From: Pterobdella sp. o SKG-2022
Lineage: Eukaryota; Annelida; Clitellata; Hirudinida; Piscicolidae
Reading direction: 5' to 3'
Assembly: GCA_964035795.1 (NCBI GenBank)
Contig: OZ038322.1
Span: forward strand, 405,450-469,449
Length of the DNA: 64,000 nt
The notes under the pieces were generated by a model that saw only the letters and a list, made by a program, of their open reading frames with translations, searched no databases and was not told the DNA's origin. Positions 1 to 10,500 of the stretch are shown here, piece by piece (positions within the stretch are counted from its first letter, which is position 1; each line of letters opens with the position of its first letter). Both the position numbers and the translations under genes were made by a program.

Positions 1-3000
1 CATCAGTCAGGGCCCTCCACTTCTCAGTGTTGTTGAAGTCCACCACTTGTAGGGATCTGAGATGCGTGTGTTCCGTTATTTGTGTTGTTATTTCATTTTT
101 TATTTATTATTATATTTAAAAAAAACTAAAAGAAGATGGAGGTAATAAAAGATGGCGTTGAAATGCTAATGATTATGAGGATGATAACGAAAAAAAGGCT
201 AACACTGATTATGATTTGAAAGAAGAAAATAATGAAAAAAAAGGTGATGAAACACTTTCTCAAACCTGTAAGCAAGCCCCATGGTGGACCCAAAGGTGAG
301 GGGCAGGGCAAACCAGATGACACCGCCAATGATGAAGCCTCCAAAGGAAGATATAGGGTAGGAGGCCACGCCACATTGCCAATATGATTGGTCGATAAAG
401 ACGGCCCCGAAGTTGCCTGGGTGTTTGAGATTGGGAGTATGTGTTGTTGTCCGTGGGAATAAGTTAGAATAAATAAGTAGTGCACATTTGGGATTACTGT
501 ACATAACATTAAATGTCTTATTTAGTCGAATGTTATAACGTAGAATGTTAATTATTTTTAAATTAAATTTTATATATGAGAGATTATACATCTAGTTAAA
601 TATAATTATGAAATTTATATGAATAATAAATTATACATGTTATGAGTTATAAACAAAATAAACCACAAACAAACTGAAAAAAACAAAATGAAACCGAACG
701 CACCAACGATGTTGATGATGCCAAAGGTCAAGCCTTTTAATGAGAACATGGTGAGAAAGCTAGACTCCATATTGTCTGTAGGCCCCAGAAGGCAAGTAAG
801 AGTTTCGTACACTCTCTCGATCGAGCCTAGGAAAAGGTGAGAGGGGTTATGGGGAAATTTTCGGGAAAGGGGGCTTAATGAGAGAGGGGGTTTATGGGGG
901 GGATGAGAAGGGTTATGGGAGGGGTTTGAAGTTTGTTGTTGAAAAGTTTTATCAAGTTTTTGTGGTCAGTGTTTGGTTTTTTAAACTGGAATGATACTTT
1001 TTTAAATTTTAACTCATAAAATATTAAGCCGCCATTTTTTTTTTGCACAAAAGCTCACAACTTGTATTGAAGATCAAAGTTTTTTGATTTGCTGAAAAAT
1101 CACTCCCAGGTGCAACCAAACCAAAAAGTTTTCTGACAAAACTCACAAATAATATCTTTAAATACAAACATACAAACACACCAAGATGGTGAGATGAAGT
1201 GTGGTTGGTGGGGGTGGAGGGTGGTGGAGAATGGAAGACTCTGATTAGGAAAGCAAGCACGAGGAAGAACATGACTGCAGTGTTGAAGTAGGAGACGTAC
1301 ATGGTACCATTTAGGGATCCAACGAAGGTGTAGAGGAAGACTGTTCCCACGATCAACAGGGTTCCTAACTCCAGTGATAATCCCTCTACCAAGCTTGTCA
1401 TAACTGTTGCGCCACCTATCGATTGATTTTTTTTTTTGTTTTTTGGATGTTTTTTTTTGTTTTGTTTGTTTGTTTGTTTATTTGTTTGTTTGTTTGTTTG
1501 TTTGTTTGTTTATTTGTTTGTTTGTTTGTTTGTTTGTTTGTTTGTTTGTTTGTTTGTTTGTTTGTTTGTTTGTTTGTTTGTTTGTTTGTTTGTTTGTTTG
1601 TTTGTTTGTTTGTTTGTTTGTTTGTTTGTTTGTTTGTTTGTTTGTTTGTTTGTTTGTTTGTTTGTTTGTTTGTTTGTTTGTTTGTTTGTTTGTTTGTTTG
1701 TTTGTTTGTTTGTTTGTTAAGAACATTATTATTAATAATATTTCGAAATATCCTCATTATTAAGTCACGTACCCAACATCAACATAGCGGTGACGAGGAG
1801 GTTGCAGAGGATGGCGAAAAAGACACAGACAGAATGAGTTTTTGAGTCGAAGCGGGCTCTGACGATCTGCAGATATGTTTTGGCACCAGGAGCCTTGATC
1901 TTCATTTGTATGGTTAGAGTTGCGAACAACAAGACTTGAATGGCTGCACCTGCTGCGTACCAGAAAGCCCCACTAATGCCGTACTGTGAGGTTGGTGTGG
2001 GGAGTGGTAAGGTGTGTGTGTGTGGTGATTGATGGAGGTATGAGTGGTGAGATGGAGTGAGAAATGATGTGGCAGTGGTGTAAGTTGGCGGAATGGATTG
2101 TGATGAGCGAGGTATGGTGTGGCTGGATGTAGTGTGGTGATGTGATGTTGTGGAGTGGGATGGCACAAGGCTTGAAGTGCTGTGGGGTAGTGCAGTTTGG
2201 TGTGGTGCAGTGTGGTGTAGTGCAGTGAGGAATGTGTGGTGTGGCAGTGTGGTGTGGTGCAGTGGGGGATGGTGTGGTAGTTAGGTGAGGTAAATACTCT
2301 AGTAAAATTGGGGATAGTGATATGTAGCGTAGTAGAGAGTGATAGGCCGTTGCTTGATGTTGTGGGGTGGTGTGGTAAGAGACGGTGTGGTGAAGTTTGG
2401 GTTGTGGAAGAATGCGGTGCGTTGTGGTATGATAGAGTGTGCGTGCAGCGTTGTGGTGTATGGCTTTAAAAAATGGTTTAATTTGGTTTGAGACAAAAAA
2501 TCTGTATTTTTGGGGAGTGAAATGTGGTGTGATGTGGCGCGATGTGGCGTGGTGAGATGTGATGTAGTGTGGCGTGGTGAGATATGGTGTGATTTGGCAT
2601 GGTGTGATGTGGTGTGATGTAAAGAGTTGTAGTGGATTCTGGTAAAATATGAGAAAAGGGGAGGGGAGGGGGTTGTGGGAAGGATAGAGGGGTGTGATGT
2701 AGTGTTTTTTTTTAGCTTTTTGTTGTTTTATTTCATAATTTAAAAATCAACGAAATTCAATGATGTTTTTGGAGTCAATCTCTTTCTCAGTTCCTTCATA
2801 CAGTTCTGGTATTTAATTCTGGGATGTTTCGATAAAGTGTTCTGAATAATGGTGTTAACAGTATCTAATTGTATGCTATCGTCTACTGTAGCATCAGTAG
2901 CATTGCTGATTATGTCACTATTAGGGCTTGCTGCCGATATAAGTTTTTCATTGCCAGACTCTATTTTGCTACAAACAACGATTAATTCTAAGTCCAAAAT

Positions 3001-6000
3001 AATATCCCGTATCAAGTTCTCCAAATCTTTTTTAATTTTTACATGCGTTTGCAGGTCTTATCCATAAAAAGTTTAACTCTTCTTTTACTAAATCACTGAT
3101 GAAACTGATACCGTTTTTGCGGAGTTTAGTACGTGCTCCACGTATTCTACTGTTGTTTCCTCTAGTTCTCTTGTTTCATTTTGAAACTTGTTTGATACCT
3201 TGTTCGATAATTGATTGACTAATTGCTTTGTGTTTGATGTGTCTTTGAGGTGATTATGGATGGCGCAACGATTGAAATCAGATAGAAGTTCAAAAGCTAC
3301 CTTTGTGGAATTCGTGTTCAGTAGGCTGATATCGAAATGTTGAACAAATTGTGGTAGAGTCATGCCTCGAGTGCTTGGCACATCGAAGCCTGAACACATG
3401 TGTGTCAGAAGGCTCAGTAGGGACTCTGGGTAAAATCCATTATCCTTGTAATACTGTTCATGAGCGTCATTCTGCCTCTTTGATAATTTTTTGCCATCTT
3501 TGTTTTGTAAAAGAGGCAGATAGGCAAAGAAAGGGACAGGCCAGCCAAAAGCTTTGTATGTCAGTATGTGTTTCATTGTCGATATCTGCCATTCCAGTCC
3601 TCTGAGGACATGTGTGATGTGCATGTGGTGGTCATCAACCACATTGGCGAAGTGGTATGTGGGGTAACCATGTGATTTCATTATCACCATGTCACCCTCA
3701 TTATCAGCGACGTTGTATTTAATTGGTCCGTAAACTAGATCATTCCACGGTTCCAAATAAGGTGTCAGTTTAAGTCTGATGACGTAATCACTTTCATCAT
3801 TTTCCTTCTCTTGCACCTCTTCTGGTCTTAAATGGCGACATCTGTTGTCATACCGAGAAGTCTCTCTTCTAGCGATGGCATTCTTCCTCAACAAATCCAA
3901 ACGTTCACTGCTACAAAAACATTTGTATGCTTTGCTCTCTCGAAGTAAGAGGTCAGCATGTTTCTTACTTGCCCATCTTGTGTGGACCTTCATCAAATTC
4001 AATACCCATCCATAAAAACATCTCAATTAAATGCTCTATGGGTCTAGGCACTATTCTTGTCTGGTCTGTATCTTCAATTCTCAAAATAAACTTACCGGCA
4101 TTTTTCTTACAAAAAAGATAATTATATAAAGCAGTTCTTAAACCCCCAAGATGCAAAAAGCCTGTTGGACTAGGAGCAAACCTAACCCTTACTGATGAAT
4201 TCTTACATGTTATGAAAAAATTTGGATGATTTGCTCACAAAAATTTCTGACTTATAAAAAAATACTTCATTTTATTTTGATATAAGTGAATGTTACTCAA
4301 TTTATTTAAATAATACATTCTGTGAACAAGTTTATTTTTAGGTTTACTTTTAAATTGATTTGCAATTGAAGAATATTTTTATTATTTCAAAGCTAACTAA
4401 TTATAGACTTACTGAAAAAAAAAATGTAGTGTGGTGTATCTACGGCGTAAAATATAACTACAAATATTTTGTTTTTTTGTTTTAACTATGTTTTTCAATT
4501 CTTAAGTTTGAAAATTTTCCAGCCAATTTTTAAAATTTAAATTTCCCCAAAATTTAATAATAATTATAAAAATTGAACTTAGATATTTCTAAAAAGACAA
4601 AGGTATTAAATTTAATGATGGTGTTGAACTAGGAGATTTTAGTGCCATTTCAATGTTTGAATTCAAGAGGCAGCTAACTACCGCAGAAGGCGGATTTCAA
4701 CCATTCTCCTCATTATATTTTGGTCTAATTGCTTCGAGATCCTTGATACAGCAATTATTCTAGTCTTTCTTTCACAATTTTGAGGTATTTTTTTAAAACT
4801 TTGCAGCACTCAAAAAGCACCTGAAAAGAATGCTGTAAGACAAAGAAATTGCCAATTTTTTCTTATTTCCCAATAATAAATTTTCTCATGAAATTATAAC
4901 CTTTTTGGCAGATCAGAAAATTCCATGATTTTACATTTTCAGTTTTTCAAAACAGCGTAGAGCACTCACATATTTTGAATCTTTTGAAACACTAAAAATA
5001 GTTTTGCAACACTCAACAAGCCCAATAAAACTACCACAACACATGATAACCATTATAACTACCGCAAAAAACTTGCGCATAGATACAACAATTATGATGC
5101 ATACCAGAGCTGTGACTGTTGTGGACTGTAGGAATGACGCAGCCCAAGACCAGTAAGATACAATGGTGGTGCCTATAATGCCTGCGGATGCCTGTCTGCC
5201 TGCATCGAAATGAGAGTCCAAGATTTCCTGGTGTGGTGATGAAGTGTGGTGGTGAGAGAATGGGAAGTGATGTGGTGTGGTGGTTTGATGAAGTGGTGGG
5301 GGTGAGATTGGATGGTAGGATTTGAGATTTGGTGTGGTGGTACGAAGTAGCGTCTGCTCTGTGGATGGGTGTGTGCTGTGGAAATGGAGGTTGTGCTGTG
5401 TGCATGGGGCTTGTGCTGTGTGGATGAAAGGTGTGCTGTGTGCATGGGGGGTGTGCTGTGTGGAGAGAGGTTTGCTGTGTTGATGGAGGGGTGTGGTGTG
5501 TGGGTTTGTGTGATGCGGTTGTAGATACATTAAGACGCACATGTAAAAGATGAACATTATGCTAGCTTAGCAGTGTTGATCATGCAATCTCAAAAAAATG
5601 AAAAAAAATAAATAAATTCTTTTAATTAATCAAAATTAAATATAAAAAATGAGAAATTTAATTTATCAATCAAAGCTGGCATGAAATCCTAAGCTTCCTG
5701 AATCATTATTGAATAATTTTTGCGCCAAAATTTTCACTTCGTTTAATTATTTGTGCTGTTGTGTGTGCTAACACTTTAAAGTTTCAATAATAAAACACGA
5801 AACATTGAGTATCGACTCCTATATTTCAAAAAAAGATTCATATCAGTCAAAAACCTCCACAATCATGTCTGGGATGAAGTTATTGAAAATCATTTGTAAA
5901 CGGAAGTAGACTGTCTCTTATATTCACCTCCATTATTCTCCATGCTTGTATGATTTCATTAAATCTCGAATCAAGCGGGGTCTCCATTTCAAAAATTAAA

Positions 6001-6632
6001 TATTGGATTTGTAATCTTTGAAATATTATTGATAGATATATAATAAATATAGATATATAATTAGTAAATATAATGATCAAATAACATTTTTTTGAGCCTT
6101 TAAAAGATTGATTTGAGGAACACGATAACATTTAAACTCATCATTCACACCAAGTTTTTTGGCATACAAACATTTGTGGAAATTTTATAGAAAATATATC
6201 TATAAGCTAATAAAATGTTTTTAATTGTATTGCTTATTATCCACATGACAAAACTTCACTAACAATGAATCATCAAAATAGTTCAAAAGGTCAACGAATT
6301 GAACCGACCTGGTTCTTTTGTGCACCAATCACCACCCACTTAGAAAGTCTGGCAACAATGAAGGCAAAAGTGACAAGAGCTAAAAATATCACAAAGATCT
6401 GCCACCGTTCCACCCTGCCAATCAAGGCGATCAGCTCTTTGTCTGTCAAATAGTGTTTTTCTTTTTCAGTAGATTTCAGTTCTAGTGTCTTTTCAGTGAC
6501 GCTTGAGTTGTGAGGGGGGATTGGAGGGGCGAGGTCAATAAGACCCCTTTCACAATATCGACTGACTCTAGTGTTGACTTTCTCTATTCTCAACCACTTG
6601 TTGACAATGTCCCATTTAAAGTACTCACTCAT
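1..6632 (-). CDS. DUR3: DUR3-like urea/sodium symporter, 3' end outside window
   Basis: Multi-spanning plasma-membrane transporter of the sodium:solute symporter superfamily; DUR3 proteins import urea coupled to a cation gradient. Coding exons in transcript order: 6309-6632, 5105-5227, 1773-1983, 1182-1415, 704-826, 266-416 and 1-56 (partial). All junctions are GT-AG and phases agree. The strongest family match is exon 3 ([16 protein letters not shown]), followed by [12 protein letters not shown] in exon 4, VYETL in exon 5 and [13 protein letters not shown] in exon 6; exon 2 reads SHFDAGRQ then [15 protein letters not shown]. About 407 residues are visible; family members are usually 650-720. 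The first exon is assigned by phase and position: an ATG at 6632 with an in-frame TGA just upstream, a 75-residue hydrophilic head and one membrane segment (residues 77-99) leading into the DSHFDAGR motif. That exon is the least certain. Intron 2 (3.1 kb) contains a retropseudogene. Confidence 0.85.
1459..1718. repeat. (TTTG)n tetranucleotide microsatellite in DUR3 intron
   Basis: About 65 nearly perfect copies of TTTG on the plus strand, with two TTTA variants near the left end. It fills most of the 357-base intron between DUR3 exons 3 and 4. In the sense of the gene it is (CAAA)n and ends about 40 bases before the exon 4 acceptor. Reading frames through it (CLFV or NKQT repeats) are artefacts. 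Confidence 0.95.
1990..2700. repeat. Degenerate GTGGTGTGATGTAGTG-type repeat tract
   Basis: G/T-rich low-complexity sequence built from variants of GTGGTG, GATGTGGTG and TGTAGTG, without a fixed period. It lies upstream, in gene sense, of the DUR3 exon 3 acceptor, where it reads as a CACCAC/CATCAC tract. The same type of sequence (TGTAGTGTGGTG) resumes at 4425 on the other side of the inserted retropseudogene, so the insertion appears to have landed inside this tract. Confidence 0.85.
2697..2705. repeat. Left candidate target-site duplication of the retropseudogene
   Basis: ATGTAGTG(T) directly abuts the poly-A remnant of the pseudogene. The same 8-9 bases recur at 4424-4432 just beyond the 5' end. 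Because the surrounding tract is rich in TGTAGTG, a chance match cannot be excluded. Confidence 0.6.
2705..4423 (-). pseudogene. EARS2: Processed pseudogene of mitochondrial glutamyl-tRNA synthetase
   Basis: Intronless, frame-broken copy of EARS2, the mitochondrial enzyme that charges tRNA with glutamate. From 4270 downward: a short start with an in-frame TGA, the family N-terminal motif [17 protein letters not shown] (HIGH-type site) near 4165-4210, [15 protein letters not shown], the [15 protein letters not shown] motif, KLSKRQ (KMSKS-type loop) near 3480-3495, and a C-terminal [12 protein letters not shown] block near 2780. Breaks: stop after residue 11; a small deletion with frameshift near 3975 removing the usual PYxQSxR segment; a one-base loss in an A run near 3113; another shift near 3040-3055. 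The end is at 2740, followed by AATAAA (2727-2732, complement) and a 9-A tract (2705-2713). Absence of introns, poly-A remnant and matching 8-9-base flanks show LINE-mediated retroposition. It lies in the same orientation as, and inside, the DUR3 intron. Confidence 0.92.
4424..4432. repeat. Right candidate target-site duplication of the retropseudogene
   Basis: ATGTAGTG(T) directly follows an A-rich stretch at the 5' boundary of the EARS2 copy and repeats the sequence at 2697-2705. Confidence 0.6.
4433..5104. other. DUR3 intron remainder, no gene seen
   Basis: AT-rich intronic sequence between the retropseudogene and DUR3 exon 2. I see no coding potential, RNA gene or repeat of note. Confidence 0.7.
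5228..5530. repeat. G/T-rich degenerate minisatellite at DUR3 exon 2 acceptor
   Basis: Variants of GTGGTG grade into units resembling GTGCTGTGTGCATGGGG (about 27 bases apart at 5370-5470). In gene sense it is C/A-rich (CACACC, CACAGCAC) and runs directly into the exon 2 acceptor. Confidence 0.8.
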
Positions 6633-7784
6633 GTCTCAACAATATTAACAAATTGTCAACAAAATGCCAGTTTTTCTTCTTTAAAAGCTCTTCCTTACAG
6701 CCTACATATATGTGATAATGCATGTGAACGACAACAATGACAGCCAATAAAAATTGAATATGGAGAATATAAAGTGAACTTTGAAGTCATTTTGAGAGCA
6801 TTAGTAAGATGAAATATCGATTGATCAATACCTGTCTGCATACTTTCATTAGGGTGGGTGGAAGGTATTAAGAGATTGGAATGTGGCATTTGATTTGTTA
6901 TCTGTGCTCATTTTAAAATATACTCTTAGTAAATGATTGAAATCTCATCTCAATAATACGCCAGAAGAAACAGAGGTAGTGGACATTTTGAAGTGAGAAT
7001 CTTGTCAAGGGCAAATCACATAAATAAATGAGGCAAACAAATAATTTATGAAAAATGATTATTTTCTCATTCTCATGAATTATTTTTACATTATTAGAAA
7101 ACAATAATGTCTATTATTTTTTCTGTTAATACTTTTTATTTTTTTTATTATTGTGCATAATTATTTTCTTGAAATCTTCAAAGCTATTAAAATTATTTAA
7201 GTTTTTGAATAAGAAATTATGACTCAAACAAGCATTTAATATATTATAATTATAATTAAAAATATTTATAGGAGTTTTTTTTTAATTATTTTACAATATT
7301 CATTAATAATTTTGAACAAATATTACTTCTTTAAAGAGATTTTAATATTCTTGAAATTTTTTTTTATATTAAATTAAAAAATTTTTATTTCTGAAAAGTA
7401 CATTTAAAATTATTTCAAATAATCCCTGAAATCCGGTTCAACTAATATTTTAAAAATGTAATGACTGCACATATATAAGCTCACTTAAGTAATTGTTTCG
7501 ATACTGTAGACTCATACAATGGTGCAAGATAAGCTGTCAGCTACCACTAGCTGATCATTCGTTTCAAATCCGTATTAAAACGACAAAATTTTAGAAACAT
7601 TAAACGTTTGGCTTTTTTGCGTGAGATTTTGAATTTCTTTATAAGTTAGTTTATTGTGGTTGTCAAGTGAGTAGCATAGAACTTGTATTTTTTAAATTTA
7701 ATTAATTGAAATATCTTTGTTATCGTTCGAATGCAAATATGAATAAAATTTTAAAAATAATTTTTAGTAGAAAAGAAAGCGAAA
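6633..7784. promoter_or_regulatory. Divergent intergenic region between DUR3 and beta-thymosin
   Basis: About 1.15 kb of very AT-rich sequence separates the head-to-head starts of DUR3 (minus) and beta-thymosin (plus), so it must hold both promoters. No specific core element is convincing. A possible 5' UTR exon of thymosin between 7500 and 7700 cannot be delimited. Confidence 0.45.
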
Positions 7785-8338
7785 ATGAGTGATGAACACA
7801 AAGTTGCCCCAGAACTCAAAAATGAGATTTCCAAATTCGACTTGGAAAAACTGAAGCATGCTCAAACGGTGGAAAAGAATGTTCTGCCAAGTCCAGAAGG
7901 TTCTTCATATTTTTTTTGATGCTTTTTGTGATTTAAATGAAGTTTTATAATCAAATTTATCATTGATAACTTTTAAGAAAAACTTCAACAATTTATTTTT
8001 TCCAGTCATACGACAAGAAAAAACGATCCATTGTATTGAGGAATTCAACAAAGATGAACTAAAACATGTTGAAAGTAATGAAAAGAACCCATTGCCAACC
8101 AAAGAAAGTGAGCCAAAAATGTTTCACTCGATTCAAATAATTTGTTTAGGCTATTCATTCTTTGAAAATGTTTTATCACTTAAAGTAAAAGTAAACACTC
8201 GATTCTCGTGTTTCGAATTGTTTTTAAATAATATAAACTTGTGATTAATTTCAAGTTAATGATTCATTTTTAAAAATTACTTTTAAAAAAATTACTTGTG
8301 CAGCTATTGAACAAGAAAGAAGGTTGAGCAAAAGCTAA
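7785..8338 (+). CDS. TMSB: Beta-thymosin, two-repeat form (83 aa)
   Basis: Small cytosolic actin-monomer-binding protein. Exons 7785-7899, 8006-8107 and 8304-8338 join in phase (115+102+35 = 252 bases) into 83 residues, starting MSDEHK like vertebrate beta-thymosins. Repeat 1 has FDLEKLKHAQTVEKNVLP (residues 18-35). Repeat 2 has FNKDELKHVESNEKNPLP (52-69), followed by TKETIEQERR. The LKHxE/Q-EKNxLP core is the actin-binding helix-linker motif of the thymosin/WH2 class, so two actin monomers could be bound or nucleated, as in two- and three-repeat invertebrate thymosins (Ciboulot, tetrathymosin). Donor and acceptor sites are canonical (AG|GT at 7899, TTTTTTCCAG before 8006, CTTGTGCAG before 8304). 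Introns are 106 and 196 bases. Confidence 0.92.
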
Positions 8339-9507
8339 TTTTGGATTCGATAATTATGGACTCTAGATTTATATGCGCAGACTTCAAATGAATAGTTTTA
8401 TAGATATAGTGTTTATTTCGTGTTTGCTTTGAAATTTTGTTTCCAAGTTTCGTAAGTAATTTGAACTTTATTGTTGATAGAGTTTATATTTTATTATTTA
8501 AGTTTGAACTTATAATTTATTAATAAAAATCTAAATTTTTATTTTGAGAAAAAATTAGCAAGAATTTTTATTTCTAATGAGCTAATTATATAACTAAATA
8601 TGAATATTTACCTAAGGCAATGTTTGAAATAAATAAAATTTTTATTACAACTTAAAGGAATAGATCCAAAGTTATAAACTTGAAAAGAACGATTTTAACA
8701 AAGTAAAATTTAAATATATGAATAAACTTATCAAAATACATATTAAAGAGATTTTAGTGAGGTATGAAATTGACAGCTCAGAACAGAAATAAGTTTCACA
8801 TGCTCACATTTCAGTTTAACATGCATATGGACAATGTGAACATTTTTCAGAGTTTAGCATTAATTTGGTGCTTCAAATGATTCAAAATTTATCTTCAATT
8901 GTTCTCAAGCTTTTCATCAAAGTACACAAAGAATTATAGTCTGTTTGAAAGCTTCTTTGCAATGTTTATATATTAAGAAAGTCAAGAAATGTCAAGTTTA
9001 TGATACTTAAGCTATGAAAAAGATTAGCTTCATTATTTACAATTGATAGTTCAAGTCAGTTACAATTATAAGCAAGTATAGCCCAAACTAACATTCCAAC
9101 TTTTACCCCCAACCACAATAGTGTCACAAAATAACATAACATTTAGTTGAAGTTATTTCCATTCACTCTAGGAAGACATAATGAGTGGCATAATGCATTC
9201 ACTCTTCAAGTTGTTAGCACTAACATATGAGTGTGATTATTCTCAGTTGAATATATAATTGACTGTAAGAAAAACATACTGAACCACGTTTAGATGAGAG
9301 AAGTAAAAAAATATTTCAAAGTATATATTTTTAAAAAATTTTTACTTGTAAATGCTTATAATATTTTTATTTAAAAATCAATTAGGTTCACATAGTCGAG
9401 ATATTTGAGTCAATCATCAAAATTATACAAATATAAGTCTAAAAAATAATTATTTCATGCTGAATATATTTAAATAATCATATTTCTAGGTGAAGTGACC
9501 GGTAGAA
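8339..9507. other. Intergenic AT-rich region
   Basis: It holds the thymosin 3' UTR at the left and the PDCD2L promoter or 5' leader at the right. A good splice acceptor (TATTTCTAG at about 9487) lies 20 bases before the PDCD2L start codon, so a noncoding first exon is possible. Nothing else was recognised. Confidence 0.5.
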
Positions 9508-10500
9508 ATGAGCGGAGATTGCGTGTATTTGGGGTGGTGTGATGAAGAGAACCTTTTTGAGCACAATTGCAGCTGGGATGTCGATAGGGTGGGAGGACCT
9601 CCCGCCTGGTTGCAGGCACCTTTGTGCGAGAAATGCCGCATGTGTGGGGCAGAGATGCTGTTTGTAGGCCAGTTTAGTTGCCCTCTCGATTCTATTCATC
9701 ATAGGGTCCTCTACATTTTCGTCTGCCTCTCTCTCTCATGTTCACTTAGCAATCAAAATTGGGTTGTCGTCAGATGCCAGAAAAAGATCGAAAAGTTTTC
9801 TGAAAAATTTGAAACTAAATCGGTTTTTAATGAGTTTTCATTTGGCGACCTTGACTGGGGGACTGATGGTGGTGAAGATTTGCAGCAGGAAAAGATAAAG
9901 GGAGACGAAATTAATGAAAATTTTAACGAGTTGCGAATTGAAAGTGGAGATAACTCAAAGACGGAGATATCAAAAGGTGACTTCCAAGCTTTTTATGTAA
10001 ATGTGAGCTTAGAAGAAAAATGCGAAGAGAATTTGGATCATGAATTTGAAATTTTGCAGACTTATTTGAAAACTGAAAACATGACGATGGACGACATTGA
10101 AAAGAGTGCATCGAACAAAAGTGGAAGTGAACCGTACGAGAAAGCTGCTTCCAAATCAATTTCCAACGTGCAGAAGAAGTTTTTGAAGCGGGTGAAAAGG
10201 TTGCCAAAGCAGGTGCTCAGATATGCTTATGGCGACAAACCTTTGTGCTTGAATGCAGATATTGGAGAGGTGGAGGATTGTGTGTGTGGCGGCAGAAGGG
10301 TGTTTGAGTTGCAGTTGATGCCATCTTTGATGGAATTTTTGTTGCCCATAGACCTCCGTCATTGCATCCCAGTTGAATCTTCATGCGTCTACATCTTTAC
10401 TTGCTCCAAACACTGCAGCAACACACCCTCTCAAGAAATGGTTATTGTACAGTCTGAAGTTGAAGTCACCACTCGAAATATTCTTCCGACCAAAAAATAA
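9508..10500 (+). CDS. PDCD2L: Programmed cell death protein 2-like (PDCD2L)
   Basis: Single-exon 330-residue protein close to the usual PDCD2L length (about 350). The N-terminal part has the family pattern GWCDEEN...GGPPAWLQ followed by a Cys cluster (CEKCRMC about residues 38-44, then QFSCPL), and RVLYIFVC corresponds to the second half of the N-terminal domain. The middle (about 100-225) is acidic and low in similarity. The C-terminal PDCD2_C domain begins with QVLRYAYGDKPL, has CVCGGRRVFELQLMP, and ends with the SSCVYIFTCSKHC pattern. PDCD2-family proteins act as dedicated chaperones of ribosomal protein uS5 in 40S assembly; the same role is inferred here. The start is the first ATG of the frame and matches the family N terminus. 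The TAA stop overlaps an AATAAA hexamer. Confidence 0.92.
   Translation: MSGDCVYLGWCDEENLFEHNCSWDVDRVGGPPAWLQAPLCEKCRMCGAEMLFVGQFSCPLDSIHHRVLYIFVCLSLSCSLSNQNWVVVRCQKKIEKFSEKFETKSVFNEFSFGDLDWGTDGGEDLQQEKIKGDEINENFNELRIESGDNSKTEISKGDFQAFYVNVSLEEKCEENLDHEFEILQTYLKTENMTMDDIEKSASNKSGSEPYEKAASKSISNVQKKFLKRVKRLPKQVLRYAYGDKPLCLNADIGEVEDCVCGGRRVFELQLMPSLMEFLLPIDLRHCIPVESSCVYIFTCSKHCSNTPSQEMVIVQSEVEVTTRNILPTKK

Noticed and set aside
1416..1763. Long frames of CLFV and NKQT repeats
   Set aside because: They are the six readings of a (TTTG)n microsatellite without start context or homology.
5880..6000. Open minus frame ending [16 protein letters not shown] as a DUR3 exon
   Set aside because: Phases from 6309 to 5227 join without it, and it resembles nothing in the family.
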